A stretch of DNA of 21,178 nucleotides, taken from JACJVV01 sp047603135. Lineage in GTDB: Archaea > Nanobdellota > Nanobdellia > Woesearchaeales > JACJVV01. Made by a program: the position numbers and the translations under genes. Shown in pieces: positions 7,886 through 15,535 of this stretch (positions within the stretch are counted from its first letter, which is position 1; each line of letters opens with the position of its first letter). The notes beneath the pieces were generated by a model. That model was not told the DNA's origin and made no database searches. It saw only the letters and a list, made by a program, of their open reading frames with translations. Location: contig JBLKOW010000008.1 in NCBI GenBank assembly GCA_047603135.1, forward strand, positions 1 to 21,178, read 5' to 3'.

Positions 7886-7893
7886 TATATAAA
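7886..7893 (-). promoter_or_regulatory. TATA box of the HEPN/MNT operon
   Basis: TTTATATA on the minus strand, centred about 30 nt before the ATG at 7859. Initiation is expected about 25 nt downstream, near 7864, giving a leader of only a few bases. No Shine-Dalgarno is seen, so translation of the first gene is probably leaderless. Confidence 0.6.
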
Positions 7894-7916
7894 TCTTTTG
7901 TTTTATTTAGTAAACA

Positions 7917-9158
7917 TTACTTAGAAACTTTCTTTCGTTTTAGATATTTTTCTTGTCTTTTTTGCTGACGTTTTTTTATGATGTTTGCATGCTTTTCCGT
8001 TTCTTTTGTAATACGTTTGTCTTCTTTTTCATAGATTTTAAGAATTGTTTTTTTGAATGCAGTGTAACGTTTTTCTTCTATAGCGAGCCGTGCAAGTTCC
8101 ATAAGCCGCATAAGATAATATATTTGATGATAGGTTGCAAGACGATAACCTGTGCCTTCTTTTTGTGATAATTGATACCGAATAAAAGCACGCGTATATT
8201 TTTTACAGACAAAACAATTACAATTAGGATCAAGTGGTTTTTTATCATGCTCATATTCCTTACGCATTAAACGTAATTTACCTTGAGAAGTAAATATTGT
8301 TCCTCTGCGCGCATTTTGCGTGGGAAAACGAGAATCAAACATATCAACACCTTGCCCAATATTATGAACGAGTTCTTGAGGAGAACCAACTCCCATCAGG
8401 TAGCAGGGTTTATCCGAAGGCATTATTCTTTTATGGATTTTTACCATGCGATATTGGTCTTCTTGAGGCTCACCAAGTGCAAGACCACCAATTGAAAAGC
8501 CATCAACATCACAGTCTTTCAAAAGCATACAGCTCTTTTCACGCAGATCATCATGAATACCACCTTGTGTTATGGCAAACAAAAGCTGGCGTTTTGATTT
8601 ATTTTGGTGAAGTTTAGCATGATGTTTTTGACAGCGCTTTGCCCAGTCAGCAGTTTTATGAATTGCATCAGTTATATGCTCACGGGAAGTGCCAATTAAC
8701 GGCATTGTATCAAGACACATTGCAATATCACTATCAATATTACCTTGAATTTCCATATTTTTTTCAGGAGTTACAAAATGTTTAGTTCCATCAAAAGGAC
8801 TTCGAAACCATACACCTTCTTTTGTTGTTTTTATAAGAAAAGTATCTTTATACATCTGAAATCCGCCAGAATCTGTTGCATTAATCCCTCTATAATTCAT
8901 GAATTTCTTAATACCACCGGCAGTTTTAAAGAATGAATCGCCAGGACGTAAATAAAGCACAAATGCATTAGAAATAACTGCAGTATTATTCATTGATTTT
9001 AAATCATCACTTGAAAGAAATTTAACTGAGCCTTTCGTTGCAACAGGCATAAAAAACGGTGTTTTAATAGTGCCAGATTTAGTTTTAAGAATACCGCACC
9101 GTGCATCTCCATCAGTATGAGTTATCGTGAAACATTTTTTTGCATATGCCTTTGCCAT
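7917..9158 (-). CDS. tgt: tRNA-guanine transglycosylase, bacterial (queuosine) type
   Basis: A 413-residue TIM-barrel enzyme that exchanges guanine for a 7-deazaguanine base in tRNA. Visible: TDSGGFQM with Asp96 (base-binding acid), CLDTMP, QGGIHDDLREKS (198-209), FSIGGLALGE (221-230), the nucleophile Asp275 in VDMFDSRFPTQNAR, and a zinc site Cys313-x-Cys315-x2-Cys318...His344 (NCNCFVCKKYTRAF...TYHQIYYL). Layout and length are those of bacterial/eukaryotic TGT acting at position 34 of GUN-anticodon tRNAs; the archaeosine enzyme's C-terminal PUA region is absent. At the site where bacteria have Val (preQ1) and eukaryotes Gly (queuine), this protein has Leu228, closer to the bacterial state. 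A lysine-rich C-terminal tail (about 380-413) is extra. Unusual for an archaeon and suggestive of horizontal transfer. It is divergent from aspS. Confidence 0.9.
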   Translation of the reverse strand: MAKAYAKKCFTITHTDGDARCGILKTKSGTIKTPFFMPVATKGSVKFLSSDDLKSMNNTAVISNAFVLYLRPGDSFFKTAGGIKKFMNYRGINATDSGGFQMYKDTFLIKTTKEGVWFRSPFDGTKHFVTPEKNMEIQGNIDSDIAMCLDTMPLIGTSREHITDAIHKTADWAKRCQKHHAKLHQNKSKRQLLFAITQGGIHDDLREKSCMLLKDCDVDGFSIGGLALGEPQEDQYRMVKIHKRIMPSDKPCYLMGVGSPQELVHNIGQGVDMFDSRFPTQNARRGTIFTSQGKLRLMRKEYEHDKKPLDPNCNCFVCKKYTRAFIRYQLSQKEGTGYRLATYHQIYYLMRLMELARLAIEEKRYTAFKKTILKIYEKEDKRITKETEKHANIIKKRQQKRQEKYLKRKKVSK

Positions 9159-9180
9159 AGAGTAATGAAATCTAAAGGAT

Positions 9181-9188
9181 TTAAAAAA
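9181..9188 (-). promoter_or_regulatory. TATA-like box of tgt (leaderless)
   Basis: TTTTTTAA on the minus strand, centred about 26 nt before the tgt ATG at 9158, consistent with leaderless transcription. No Shine-Dalgarno is present between this box and the ATG. Confidence 0.45.
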
Positions 9189-9259
9189 TGAATGATGAAA
9201 GTTTGCGTCAAAGATTAAACAACAGCAAATATAGCAATTAATACTTTCACCCCATAATA

Positions 9260-9268
9260 TTTTTAAAG
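9260..9268 (+). promoter_or_regulatory. TATA-like box of the aspS-pnt operon
   Basis: TTTTTAAAG is centred about 26 nt upstream of the ATG at 9290. This spacing favours 9290 as the real aspS start over the in-frame GTG at 9272 and ATG at 9281, which would lie upstream of the predicted transcription start. Confidence 0.45.
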
Positions 9269-9289
9269 TATGTGCATTTCATGTCAGTT

Positions 9290-11062
9290 ATGAAAACAGC
9301 ATTACGAAGTCATACATGCGGGGCACTGCGAAAAGAAGCAGTTGATACGCAAGCAACCTTAAGCGGATGGGTGCAATCACGACGCGATCATGGAGGGGTT
9401 ATTTTTATTGATTTGCGTGACCGATATGGTATTACACAGATAGTTTTTAATCCAGAATTTAATAAAGATACACACGCACTTGCAGATACACTGCGAAGAG
9501 AATATGTCATCAATGTAAAAGGCACTGTTAAAAAACGAGCAGAAGGAATGACCAACCCAAAATTACCTACAGGAGACATTGAAGTATTTATTTCACATTT
9601 AGAAATCTTAAACAAATCACAAACGCCACCTATTGAAATTGAAGATGGTAAACCTGCAAACGAAGATTTGCGTCTTACGTACAGGTATCTTGATTTACGA
9701 AGACCTATTATGCAAAAACATTTGTTTGTCAGGCACCAAGCAGCACAGGCAGCGCGTGAATCACTTACGCAGCAAGGATTTATGGAAGTTGAAACGCCAC
9801 TTCTTGTTAAGTCAACACCTGAAGGAGCACGCGATTATGTTGTTCCAAGCAGAGTTAACCCTGGCAAATTTTATGCACTTCCTCAATCACCGCAACTCTA
9901 TAAACAAATTTTAATGGTGGGAGGATGTGACCGGTACTTTCAAATTGCACGATGTTTACGGGACGAGGATTTACGTGCCGATAGACAACCTGAATTTACT
10001 CAAATTGATGCGGAAATGAGTTTTGTTGAACAAGAAGATGTATTTACTGCATGCGAACAGATGATTCAACATATATTTAAGAAAACAAAAAATAAGGAGA
10101 TTAAAACACCATTTCCTCGCTATGCATACAAAGATGTTATGGAAAAGTACGGATCTGATAAACCTGATTTACGTTTTAACTTGCAACTTTGTGAAGTTAC
10201 TGATATTGTAAAAAAAGCAGATTTTAGTGTTTTTAGAGATGTTGCACAGAAAGGTGGCATCATTAAATGTATTAATCCTGAAAAAGAATTAGGACGAAAA
10301 GAAATTGATGGGTATATCGCATTCTGTCAGGAACAAGGAGCAAAAGGAATGGCATGGATGCGTGTTACTGAAAATGGACTAGAAAGTAACATTGCAAAAT
10401 ATTTTTCACCTGAAGTGCAAAAAGAATTACTTACTGCAGTAAAAGCTCAGCCTGGAAGCATTCTTATGTTTATTGCAGATAAACCGGTAACATGTAATGC
10501 AGTGCTTAGTAAACTGCGTAATAAACTTGCACAAGATTTAGGATTGATTAAAGAAGATACATACAATTTTGCATGGATTGTTGATTTCCCGTTATTTGAA
10601 AAAGATGAAGAAACAGGTTCATGGATACCAGCACATCATATGTTTACTATGCCTAAAAAAGAATGTTTAGAGTTTATTGAAACGAATCCTGAGAAAGTAT
10701 ACGCTACGTGTTATGATTTAGTATTAAATGGCGTTGAACTTGCATCAGGAAGTATTCGTGTACATAGGCCAGACATCCAGGAAAAGATTATGAACGTTGT
10801 TGGATTTCCTAAAGAAAAAGCTCAGGAACAATTCGGATTTTTACTTAATGCATTTGAATATGGAGCACCACCTCATGGAGGTTTTGGACTTGGATTTGAT
10901 AGACTCGTTGCAATGATTTGTGGATTTAATGATATTAGAGATGTAATGGCATTCCCAAAAAATAAAGCTGCACAGTGCCCTATGGATGATAGCCCAAGTG
11001 CGATTACTGAACAACAATATAAGGAATTGCAACTTAAAACAACAAAGGTTTCTAAAGAATGA
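9290..11062 (+). CDS. aspS: Aspartyl-tRNA synthetase, bacterial type, predicted non-discriminating
   Basis: A class II synthetase of about 590 residues that attaches Asp to tRNA. Order: N-terminal OB-fold anticodon-binding domain (about 1-110, GWVQSRRDHGGVIFIDLRDRYG); motif 1 around FMEVETPLL (164-172); motif 2 FQIARCLRDEDLRADRQPEFTQID (217-240); then the bacterial GAD insertion domain (roughly 280-420); motif 3 GAPPHGGFGLGFDRL; and the bacterial-type C-terminal FPKNKAAQCPMDD. Archaeal AspRS is about 430 residues and lacks GAD, so this is a bacterial-type enzyme, probably acquired by transfer. His34 in RRDHGG and Gly86 in AEGMTNP correspond to positions linked with relaxed tRNA specificity in bacterial AspRS, suggesting that it also charges tRNA-Asn. 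In-frame starts at 9272 (GTG) and 9281 exist; 9290 fits promoter spacing. Stop overlaps pntAA by ATGA. Confidence 0.92.
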   Translation: MKTALRSHTCGALRKEAVDTQATLSGWVQSRRDHGGVIFIDLRDRYGITQIVFNPEFNKDTHALADTLRREYVINVKGTVKKRAEGMTNPKLPTGDIEVFISHLEILNKSQTPPIEIEDGKPANEDLRLTYRYLDLRRPIMQKHLFVRHQAAQAARESLTQQGFMEVETPLLVKSTPEGARDYVVPSRVNPGKFYALPQSPQLYKQILMVGGCDRYFQIARCLRDEDLRADRQPEFTQIDAEMSFVEQEDVFTACEQMIQHIFKKTKNKEIKTPFPRYAYKDVMEKYGSDKPDLRFNLQLCEVTDIVKKADFSVFRDVAQKGGIIKCINPEKELGRKEIDGYIAFCQEQGAKGMAWMRVTENGLESNIAKYFSPEVQKELLTAVKAQPGSILMFIADKPVTCNAVLSKLRNKLAQDLGLIKEDTYNFAWIVDFPLFEKDEETGSWIPAHHMFTMPKKECLEFIETNPEKVYATCYDLVLNGVELASGSIRVHRPDIQEKIMNVVGFPKEKAQEQFGFLLNAFEYGAPPHGGFGLGFDRLVAMICGFNDIRDVMAFPKNKAAQCPMDDSPSAITEQQYKELQLKTTKVSKE

Positions 11063-12240
11063 AACAGATAATTTGTGTACCTAATGAAACAACAGAAACG
11101 GAATATCGTGTAGCAATTACTCCAAAAACAGTTTCACAACTTACACAATTAGGATTTCAAGTTTGCGTGCAAAAAAATGCTGGAGCTAAGGCGCTTTTTG
11201 AAGATACTGCATATAAAGAAAGTGGCGCAGAGATTATTGCGAATGCTGAAGAATTATACAAGAAAGCTGAGATTGTACTTGCACTTAACCCACCTGGAAA
11301 AATAAAAGGTTCTCCCAGAAACCATATGTATTTTTTGAAAAAAGGTTCAGTGTGGATTTGTGCAGGAATACCAGATGAAGAAATTATCAATGCATGTGAA
11401 AAAGCAGAAATTAAAGTATTTTCACTCGTTAAACTCCCACGTATTTCACGCGCCCAGAGAATGGATGTATTAAGTTCTCAAAGTAATATTGCAGGATATA
11501 AAGCAGTGATTATGGCTGCACATCACTCGCATAAATTATTTCCTTTAATGATGACAGCAGCAGGAACAATTTCACCTGCGCGTGTTATTATCCTAGGTGC
11601 AGGAGTTGCAGGATTACAGGCAATTGCAACAGCAAAACGCCTTGGGGCAATCGTAGAAGCATCAGATGTTCGCCCTGAAGTTAAAGAACAAATTGAAAGT
11701 TTAGGTGGAAAATTTATTGAAGTTGAAAGCACTGAAAATGCAAGCGATTCACAAGGATATGCAAAAGAAGTTTCACAAGATTATTTAAAAAAACAGGCTG
11801 CAGAAGTTCGAAAGCGCCTTGCATATGCAGATGTAGTTATTACTACTGCACTTGTTGGTGGGAAAAAAGCACCCATTTTAATTAGTGAAGACATGGTTAA
11901 AGAAATGAAGCATGGTGCAGTTATTGTGGACATGGCTGCAGTGCAGGGAGGGAACTGTGCATGTACTATTCCAGGAAGAATTATCACAAAACATGGAGTT
12001 ACTATTGTTGGACATACACATATTACTTCAACAAGTGCAATCGATGCAAGTTCTATGTATAGTAATAATGTAAGTGCATTTTTACAACATATTACTAAAG
12101 AAGGCGAACTTAATCTTGACCCTGACGATCCTCTTTGCAAAGATACACTTATTACACAAAAATTAATGCCGGCAAAAAAGGATGAACCTTCAGTTAAAAC
12201 AAAGACAAAAAGTACTAAAAAAGTAGGTGCACGGAAATGA
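11059..12240 (+). CDS. pntAA: NAD(P) transhydrogenase subunit alpha 1 (NAD(H)-binding domain I)
   Basis: The 393-residue soluble domain I of proton-translocating transhydrogenase, which binds NAD(H) and passes hydride to NADP+ on domain III. Visible: the AlaDH/PNT N-terminal fold (MKQIICVPNETTETEYRVAITP), RISRAQRMDVLSSQSNIAGYKAV holding the conserved Arg, Gln, Asp and Ser of the hydride-transfer site known from the Rhodospirillum enzyme, the NAD-binding GAGVAGLQAIATAKRLGA, DVRPEVKEQIESLGGKF, and AAVQGGNC near the end. A basic tail (about 378-393, KTKTKSTKKVGARK) is extra. The split alpha1/alpha2/beta arrangement matches that of some bacteria. It overlaps aspS upstream and pntAB downstream by ATGA each. 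Confidence 0.93.
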   Translation: MKQIICVPNETTETEYRVAITPKTVSQLTQLGFQVCVQKNAGAKALFEDTAYKESGAEIIANAEELYKKAEIVLALNPPGKIKGSPRNHMYFLKKGSVWICAGIPDEEIINACEKAEIKVFSLVKLPRISRAQRMDVLSSQSNIAGYKAVIMAAHHSHKLFPLMMTAAGTISPARVIILGAGVAGLQAIATAKRLGAIVEASDVRPEVKEQIESLGGKFIEVESTENASDSQGYAKEVSQDYLKKQAAEVRKRLAYADVVITTALVGGKKAPILISEDMVKEMKHGAVIVDMAAVQGGNCACTIPGRIITKHGVTIVGHTHITSTSAIDASSMYSNNVSAFLQHITKEGELNLDPDDPLCKDTLITQKLMPAKKDEPSVKTKTKSTKKVGARK

Positions 12241-12551
12241 TTGAAGTAGTTTTTTTAATTACTGCATTTGTATTAGCACTATTTGTAGGATATGAATTAA
12301 TTACGAAAGTCCCGCCAACATTGCATACTCCTTTAATGTCAGGAACAAACGCTATTTCAGGTATTATTATTATTGGCGCGATTAGTATTATTGGAACAAA
12401 TGATGCACTTCCGATACAACTTTTAGCAGGGATTGCCGTATTTCTTGCTACAGTTAATGTAGCTGGAGGGTTCATGGTTACCCAGCGAATGCTTAACATG
12501 TTTACCTTAAAGAAAAAACCTTCACCAGTACAGCGAGGAATGAAATCATGA
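12237..12551 (+). CDS. pntAB: NAD(P) transhydrogenase subunit alpha 2 (membrane)
   Basis: A 104-residue membrane protein with three to four hydrophobic helices and the family sequence GYELITKVPPTLHTPLMSGTNAISGIIIIGAI (about 18-50), followed by a helix containing LLAGIAVFLATVNVAGGFMVTQRML. It is the N-terminal half of the transhydrogenase membrane domain II, which forms the proton path together with PntB. It is joined by ATGA overlaps to both neighbours, so the three subunits should be made in step. Confidence 0.92.
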   Translation: MIEVVFLITAFVLALFVGYELITKVPPTLHTPLMSGTNAISGIIIIGAISIIGTNDALPIQLLAGIAVFLATVNVAGGFMVTQRMLNMFTLKKKPSPVQRGMKS

Positions 12552-13951
12552 GTTATGAAATCATTATTAACCTTGCATACTTACTTTCAGCAGTTTTTTT
12601 TATCTTAGGTATTAAGAATTTAGGAAAAGTGGCAACTGCACGGCGTGGAAATGCACTTGCAGTTATTGGAATGATTATTGCCCTTAGCACAGTATTGATT
12701 GATATTTATATTAGACAAACAACAGCAGTTGGCTGGATTATTATCGTGAGCGCGCTCTTTTTGGGAAGCGTTGTTGGTATGCTACTTTCTCAACGGATAC
12801 AAATGACTGCAATGCCACAACTCGTTGCAATTTTTAATGGGCTGGGAGGAGGAGCATCACTTCTTGTCGCAAGTGTTTATTTTAGCGCGCAAACAGCGCA
12901 TCTTCTTGTTTTTGATTTTATTACAGTAGTTTTGAGCTGTATCATTGGCGCAGTAACGCTAACAGGAAGCATAATTGCATTTGGGAAATTGCAAGGAATC
13001 GTATCAAGTAAACCATTTTTGTTTAAAGGAAGCTCACTCCTTAATGTGTTTCTTGCTGTAGCAATTATTGGAACAGCAATCATGCTTGGATTTGCTCATT
13101 ATGGAAATAACGATAGTTTTACTCTCATGGTAATTATGATAGGAATTGCACTTCTCCTTGGAATTTTACTGGTTACGCCTATTGGTGGCGCTGATATGCC
13201 AGTAGTTATTGCACTCTTAAACTCGTATTCAGGAATTGCAGCTGCAATGGCGGGATTTGTTATTCAAAACATGCTTCTTATTATTGGTGGATCACTTGTT
13301 GGTGCATCAGGACTTATTTTGACGCGCATCATGTGTAAAGCAATGAATAGATCACTTACTAATGTATTATTTGGAGGATTTGGACAAGAACAAACACAGT
13401 CTACATCAGGAGAATATCAAAACGTTAAAGAATGTAGTGCTGAAGAAGCAGCAAGTATTTTAGAGTCTGCGCAGAGTGTTGTTGTTGTTCCAGGATATGG
13501 TATGGCAGTTGCACAAGCACAAAATGCAGTTCATGATGTTATGAATACACTATCACAGAAGAATGTAGATATGCATTTCGCAATCCATCCAGTAGCAGGA
13601 AGAATGCCAGGACATATGAATGTTCTTCTTGCAGAAGCAGACATTCCTTATGATAAACTATGTGACTTAGATCAAGGAAATGCACTTCTTAAAACAGCAG
13701 ATGTTGCCATTGTTGTTGGTGCAAATGATGTTGTTAATCCAGTTGCAGCACATGATAAAAGTAGTCCGATTTATGGTATGCCTATTCTTAATGTACATGA
13801 CGCTCAAACAGTTATCGTCATTAAACGTAGTTTAAGTGCAGGTTTTGCAGGCGTTAAAAATGAACTTTTTGAAAAAGATAACACATTAATGCTTTACGGA
13901 GATGCAAAAAAAGTCTTGCAAGATGTAAATCATGAATTAAAAGAAGGGTAA
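12548..13951 (+). CDS. pntB: NAD(P) transhydrogenase subunit beta (membrane domain II plus NADP(H)-binding domain III)
   Basis: 467 residues. The first about 270 form several membrane helices. The soluble domain III (about 295-467) binds NADP(H): VVVPGYGMAVAQAQNAVHDV, FAIHPVAGRMPGHMNVLLAEADIPYD, VAIVVGANDVVNPVA, GMPILNVHDAQTVIVIKRSLSAGFAGV and LMLYGDAKKVLQDV, all at expected positions. With PntAA and PntAB it would couple NADH-to-NADP+ hydride transfer to inward ion flow, supplying NADPH. All key motifs look intact, so an active enzyme is likely. Transhydrogenase is uncommon in archaea, and its operon partner here is a tRNA synthetase. It ends 27 bp before a convergent gene. Confidence 0.94.
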   Translation: MSYEIIINLAYLLSAVFFILGIKNLGKVATARRGNALAVIGMIIALSTVLIDIYIRQTTAVGWIIIVSALFLGSVVGMLLSQRIQMTAMPQLVAIFNGLGGGASLLVASVYFSAQTAHLLVFDFITVVLSCIIGAVTLTGSIIAFGKLQGIVSSKPFLFKGSSLLNVFLAVAIIGTAIMLGFAHYGNNDSFTLMVIMIGIALLLGILLVTPIGGADMPVVIALLNSYSGIAAAMAGFVIQNMLLIIGGSLVGASGLILTRIMCKAMNRSLTNVLFGGFGQEQTQSTSGEYQNVKECSAEEAASILESAQSVVVVPGYGMAVAQAQNAVHDVMNTLSQKNVDMHFAIHPVAGRMPGHMNVLLAEADIPYDKLCDLDQGNALLKTADVAIVVGANDVVNPVAAHDKSSPIYGMPILNVHDAQTVIVIKRSLSAGFAGVKNELFEKDNTLMLYGDAKKVLQDVNHELKEG

Positions 13952-13978
13952 CGAATATTTTAATAGAAATTTGCACAA

Positions 13979-15262
13979 TTATTTTTCAACTTTTTCAGGA
14001 AGTGAACCTTTATACACAGGAATTGCTCCTTTTTTCATAACATCATATACAGGACCTTTAACAACAATAGCGTAGCGGTCTTTACAATGTTTTGTATTAA
14101 ATCCTTTACCTTGGATTGCCTTTCTAAGATTAATTGCTGTTGAAAGATGACCTGTTATTTCATTAGGTGAACCATTCCCATTAGTATCAAATACTGCAAG
14201 AACTTTTTGGTCATATTGTTTTGTATTAAAGGATGAAAAGTCTGGCAATGAATCAAACTTAGGTTGCTTGTCTCCATCGTATCCTGCTAGATATGCAATT
14301 GTTAGTGCATCTTGTACAAAAGTATGTCCTAAATTAACTACATCACGAAGAACAGCACGTAATTCTTTCTTAGTTACTAAATTATCAAGTTGATTTGCAG
14401 AAAGACGATCAGTAACAAAATACTTGTCGCGAATATGAACAAACCGTCGAGATGCCTCAAAACAAATTTGAGCATTCTCAAGTAATGTTGCAATATGAGG
14501 ATATACTGGATTATCAGTTTGCATATTTGTTCCTTGCATATGCGTGCCATAAAACTCTTTTATGTCAGAAAGAATAGGAAGTAATTCTTTCATACCGGTA
14601 ACTCCAAAATGATCTGCCCATGTCCGGTGATTTTTCTCAGATGGTAATCCATTATTAGAAGAACTAGGGGCTAAATCTTGAGGTAATGCACGACCACGAC
14701 TCTTAGGTTCAGAAAAATGCTTTGTATATGCATCTTTTAATTCTTTAAGCTTCTCAACTAAAGTAATATGAAGGTCTTCTGGATTTTGTGCAGAAACTGC
14801 ATCAGTTTCTTCTAAAGATTCAGTGCGTGCTATAGTATAGGTCGCATCAGTTAAAGTAATGTCGCCTGAAAGAATACTATCTTCTGGTATTTCAGCACTT
14901 CTTTGCAGCCTTGTAAATTCTCTAGAAATATGAGAACTTAATTTGTCAGCTATATCAGCTCCATGCTGAAAAATGTTAGAATAATGTTCAATAAACTTTT
15001 CATCAGGTTGCCACTCAGGATTAACAGAATACGCTTTTTTTAACCGTGCAAATGCAGCAGCATAATGATGCATGACTGAGATACAATCACGAAGAGCTTT
15101 TACCTCATTATTTGTAGTTATTTCAGCATTAAGTGCATCAAATCCTGATTGTAGTTCTTCAGAAGCATACGCTAATTTTTGCAACGTGATCGGTTTGCGT
15201 GTTAATGTTTCCCACGCTTCACGTGTTTCTTCATGTTTTACTATTTTTTCTAATATTCCCAT
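13979..15262 (-). CDS. Unrecognised 427-residue protein
   Basis: I do not recognise the family. The product looks soluble and largely helical, with no signal peptide or membrane segment. The N-terminal about 120 residues are helix-rich, a hydrophilic Ser/Asn linker lies near 205-222, and a second helical region follows from about 225. Near the C-terminus, VFDTNGNGSPNEITG resembles a calcium-binding EF-hand or dockerin loop (D-x-N-x-N-G), though the acidic residue is at loop position 10 rather than 12. YDGDKQPKFD nearby is also acidic. The gene lies convergent to pntB and downstream of the 5S rRNA gene on the same strand. The start at 15262 is the longest; the nearest TATA-like box (15277-15284) is rather close to it, so the start is not certain. 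Probably a real, lineage-specific gene because the frame is long and composition is normal. Confidence 0.7.
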   Translation of the reverse strand: MGILEKIVKHEETREAWETLTRKPITLQKLAYASEELQSGFDALNAEITTNNEVKALRDCISVMHHYAAAFARLKKAYSVNPEWQPDEKFIEHYSNIFQHGADIADKLSSHISREFTRLQRSAEIPEDSILSGDITLTDATYTIARTESLEETDAVSAQNPEDLHITLVEKLKELKDAYTKHFSEPKSRGRALPQDLAPSSSNNGLPSEKNHRTWADHFGVTGMKELLPILSDIKEFYGTHMQGTNMQTDNPVYPHIATLLENAQICFEASRRFVHIRDKYFVTDRLSANQLDNLVTKKELRAVLRDVVNLGHTFVQDALTIAYLAGYDGDKQPKFDSLPDFSSFNTKQYDQKVLAVFDTNGNGSPNEITGHLSTAINLRKAIQGKGFNTKHCKDRYAIVVKGPVYDVMKKGAIPVYKGSLPEKVEK

Positions 15263-15276
15263 GGTATATAATTTTC

Positions 15277-15284
15277 TTTATATA
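15277..15284 (-). promoter_or_regulatory. TATA-like box upstream of the 427-residue protein
   Basis: TATATAAA on the minus strand, centred only about 19 nt before the ATG at 15262, which is closer than the usual 26. Either initiation is slightly displaced, or the start codon is wrong, or this AT-rich site is not the promoter. Confidence 0.3.
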
Positions 15285-15308
15285 AGTACAACTGATTAAA
15301 CACACACA

Positions 15309-15317
15309 TAAAGAAAA
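15309..15317 (-). terminator. T-rich terminator after 5S rRNA
   Basis: Immediately after the closing helix of the 5S rRNA the minus strand reads CTTTTCTTTA, a T-rich stretch typical of archaeal termination of stable RNA genes. Confidence 0.5.
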
Positions 15318-15318
15318 G

Positions 15319-15434
15319 GTGGACAGCGAACCTAATCTCCCGTTCTTAAGAACAGTACGCACAGGAACGCAGGATCGTTTTACTTCTGGGTTCGAAATGA
15401 GACCAGGTAGAGCCAATCCGCTATGACCGTCCAT
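15319..15434 (-). rRNA. rrf: 5S ribosomal RNA
   Basis: Stand-alone 5S rRNA on the minus strand. The ends pair as helix I: TGGACGG (15433-15427) with CTGTCCA (15326-15320). Internal landmarks in order are CATAGCGG of loop A, CATTTCGAACCCAGAAGTAA (compare the canonical CAUCCCGAACUCGGAAGUUAA), a helix-IV hairpin built on CTGTTCTTAAGAACGG, and GAGATTAGG near the 3' end (canonical GAGAGUAGG). Length is about 114-116 nt. No 16S, 23S or tRNA is adjacent, so it is transcribed separately from its own TATA box. Ends are accurate to a few bases. Confidence 0.93.
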
Positions 15435-15456
15435 TATGAGGAAATGTTCATCCCTT

Positions 15457-15464
15457 TTTAAATA
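15457..15464 (-). promoter_or_regulatory. TATA box of the 5S rRNA gene
   Basis: TATTTAAA on the minus strand, centred about 27 nt upstream of the 5S 5' end at 15433, which is the archaeal TATA-to-start spacing. It supports independent transcription of 5S. Confidence 0.65.
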
Positions 15465-15535
15465 TTACGGTTTATTATTGAGAAGTAGTTATTATTATGG
15501 TATAAACTAAGTCTAGCCAATTACATTATGAAAAG

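Noticed and set aside
9189..9200. Possible C/D-box sRNA (ATGATGA in the tgt-aspS intergenic region)
   Set aside because: A C-box-like sequence is present, but no CTGA D box follows at a suitable distance.
11781..12140. 119-residue minus-strand frame opposite pntAA
   Set aside because: Antisense shadow of a strongly conserved gene; no promoter or recognisable motif.
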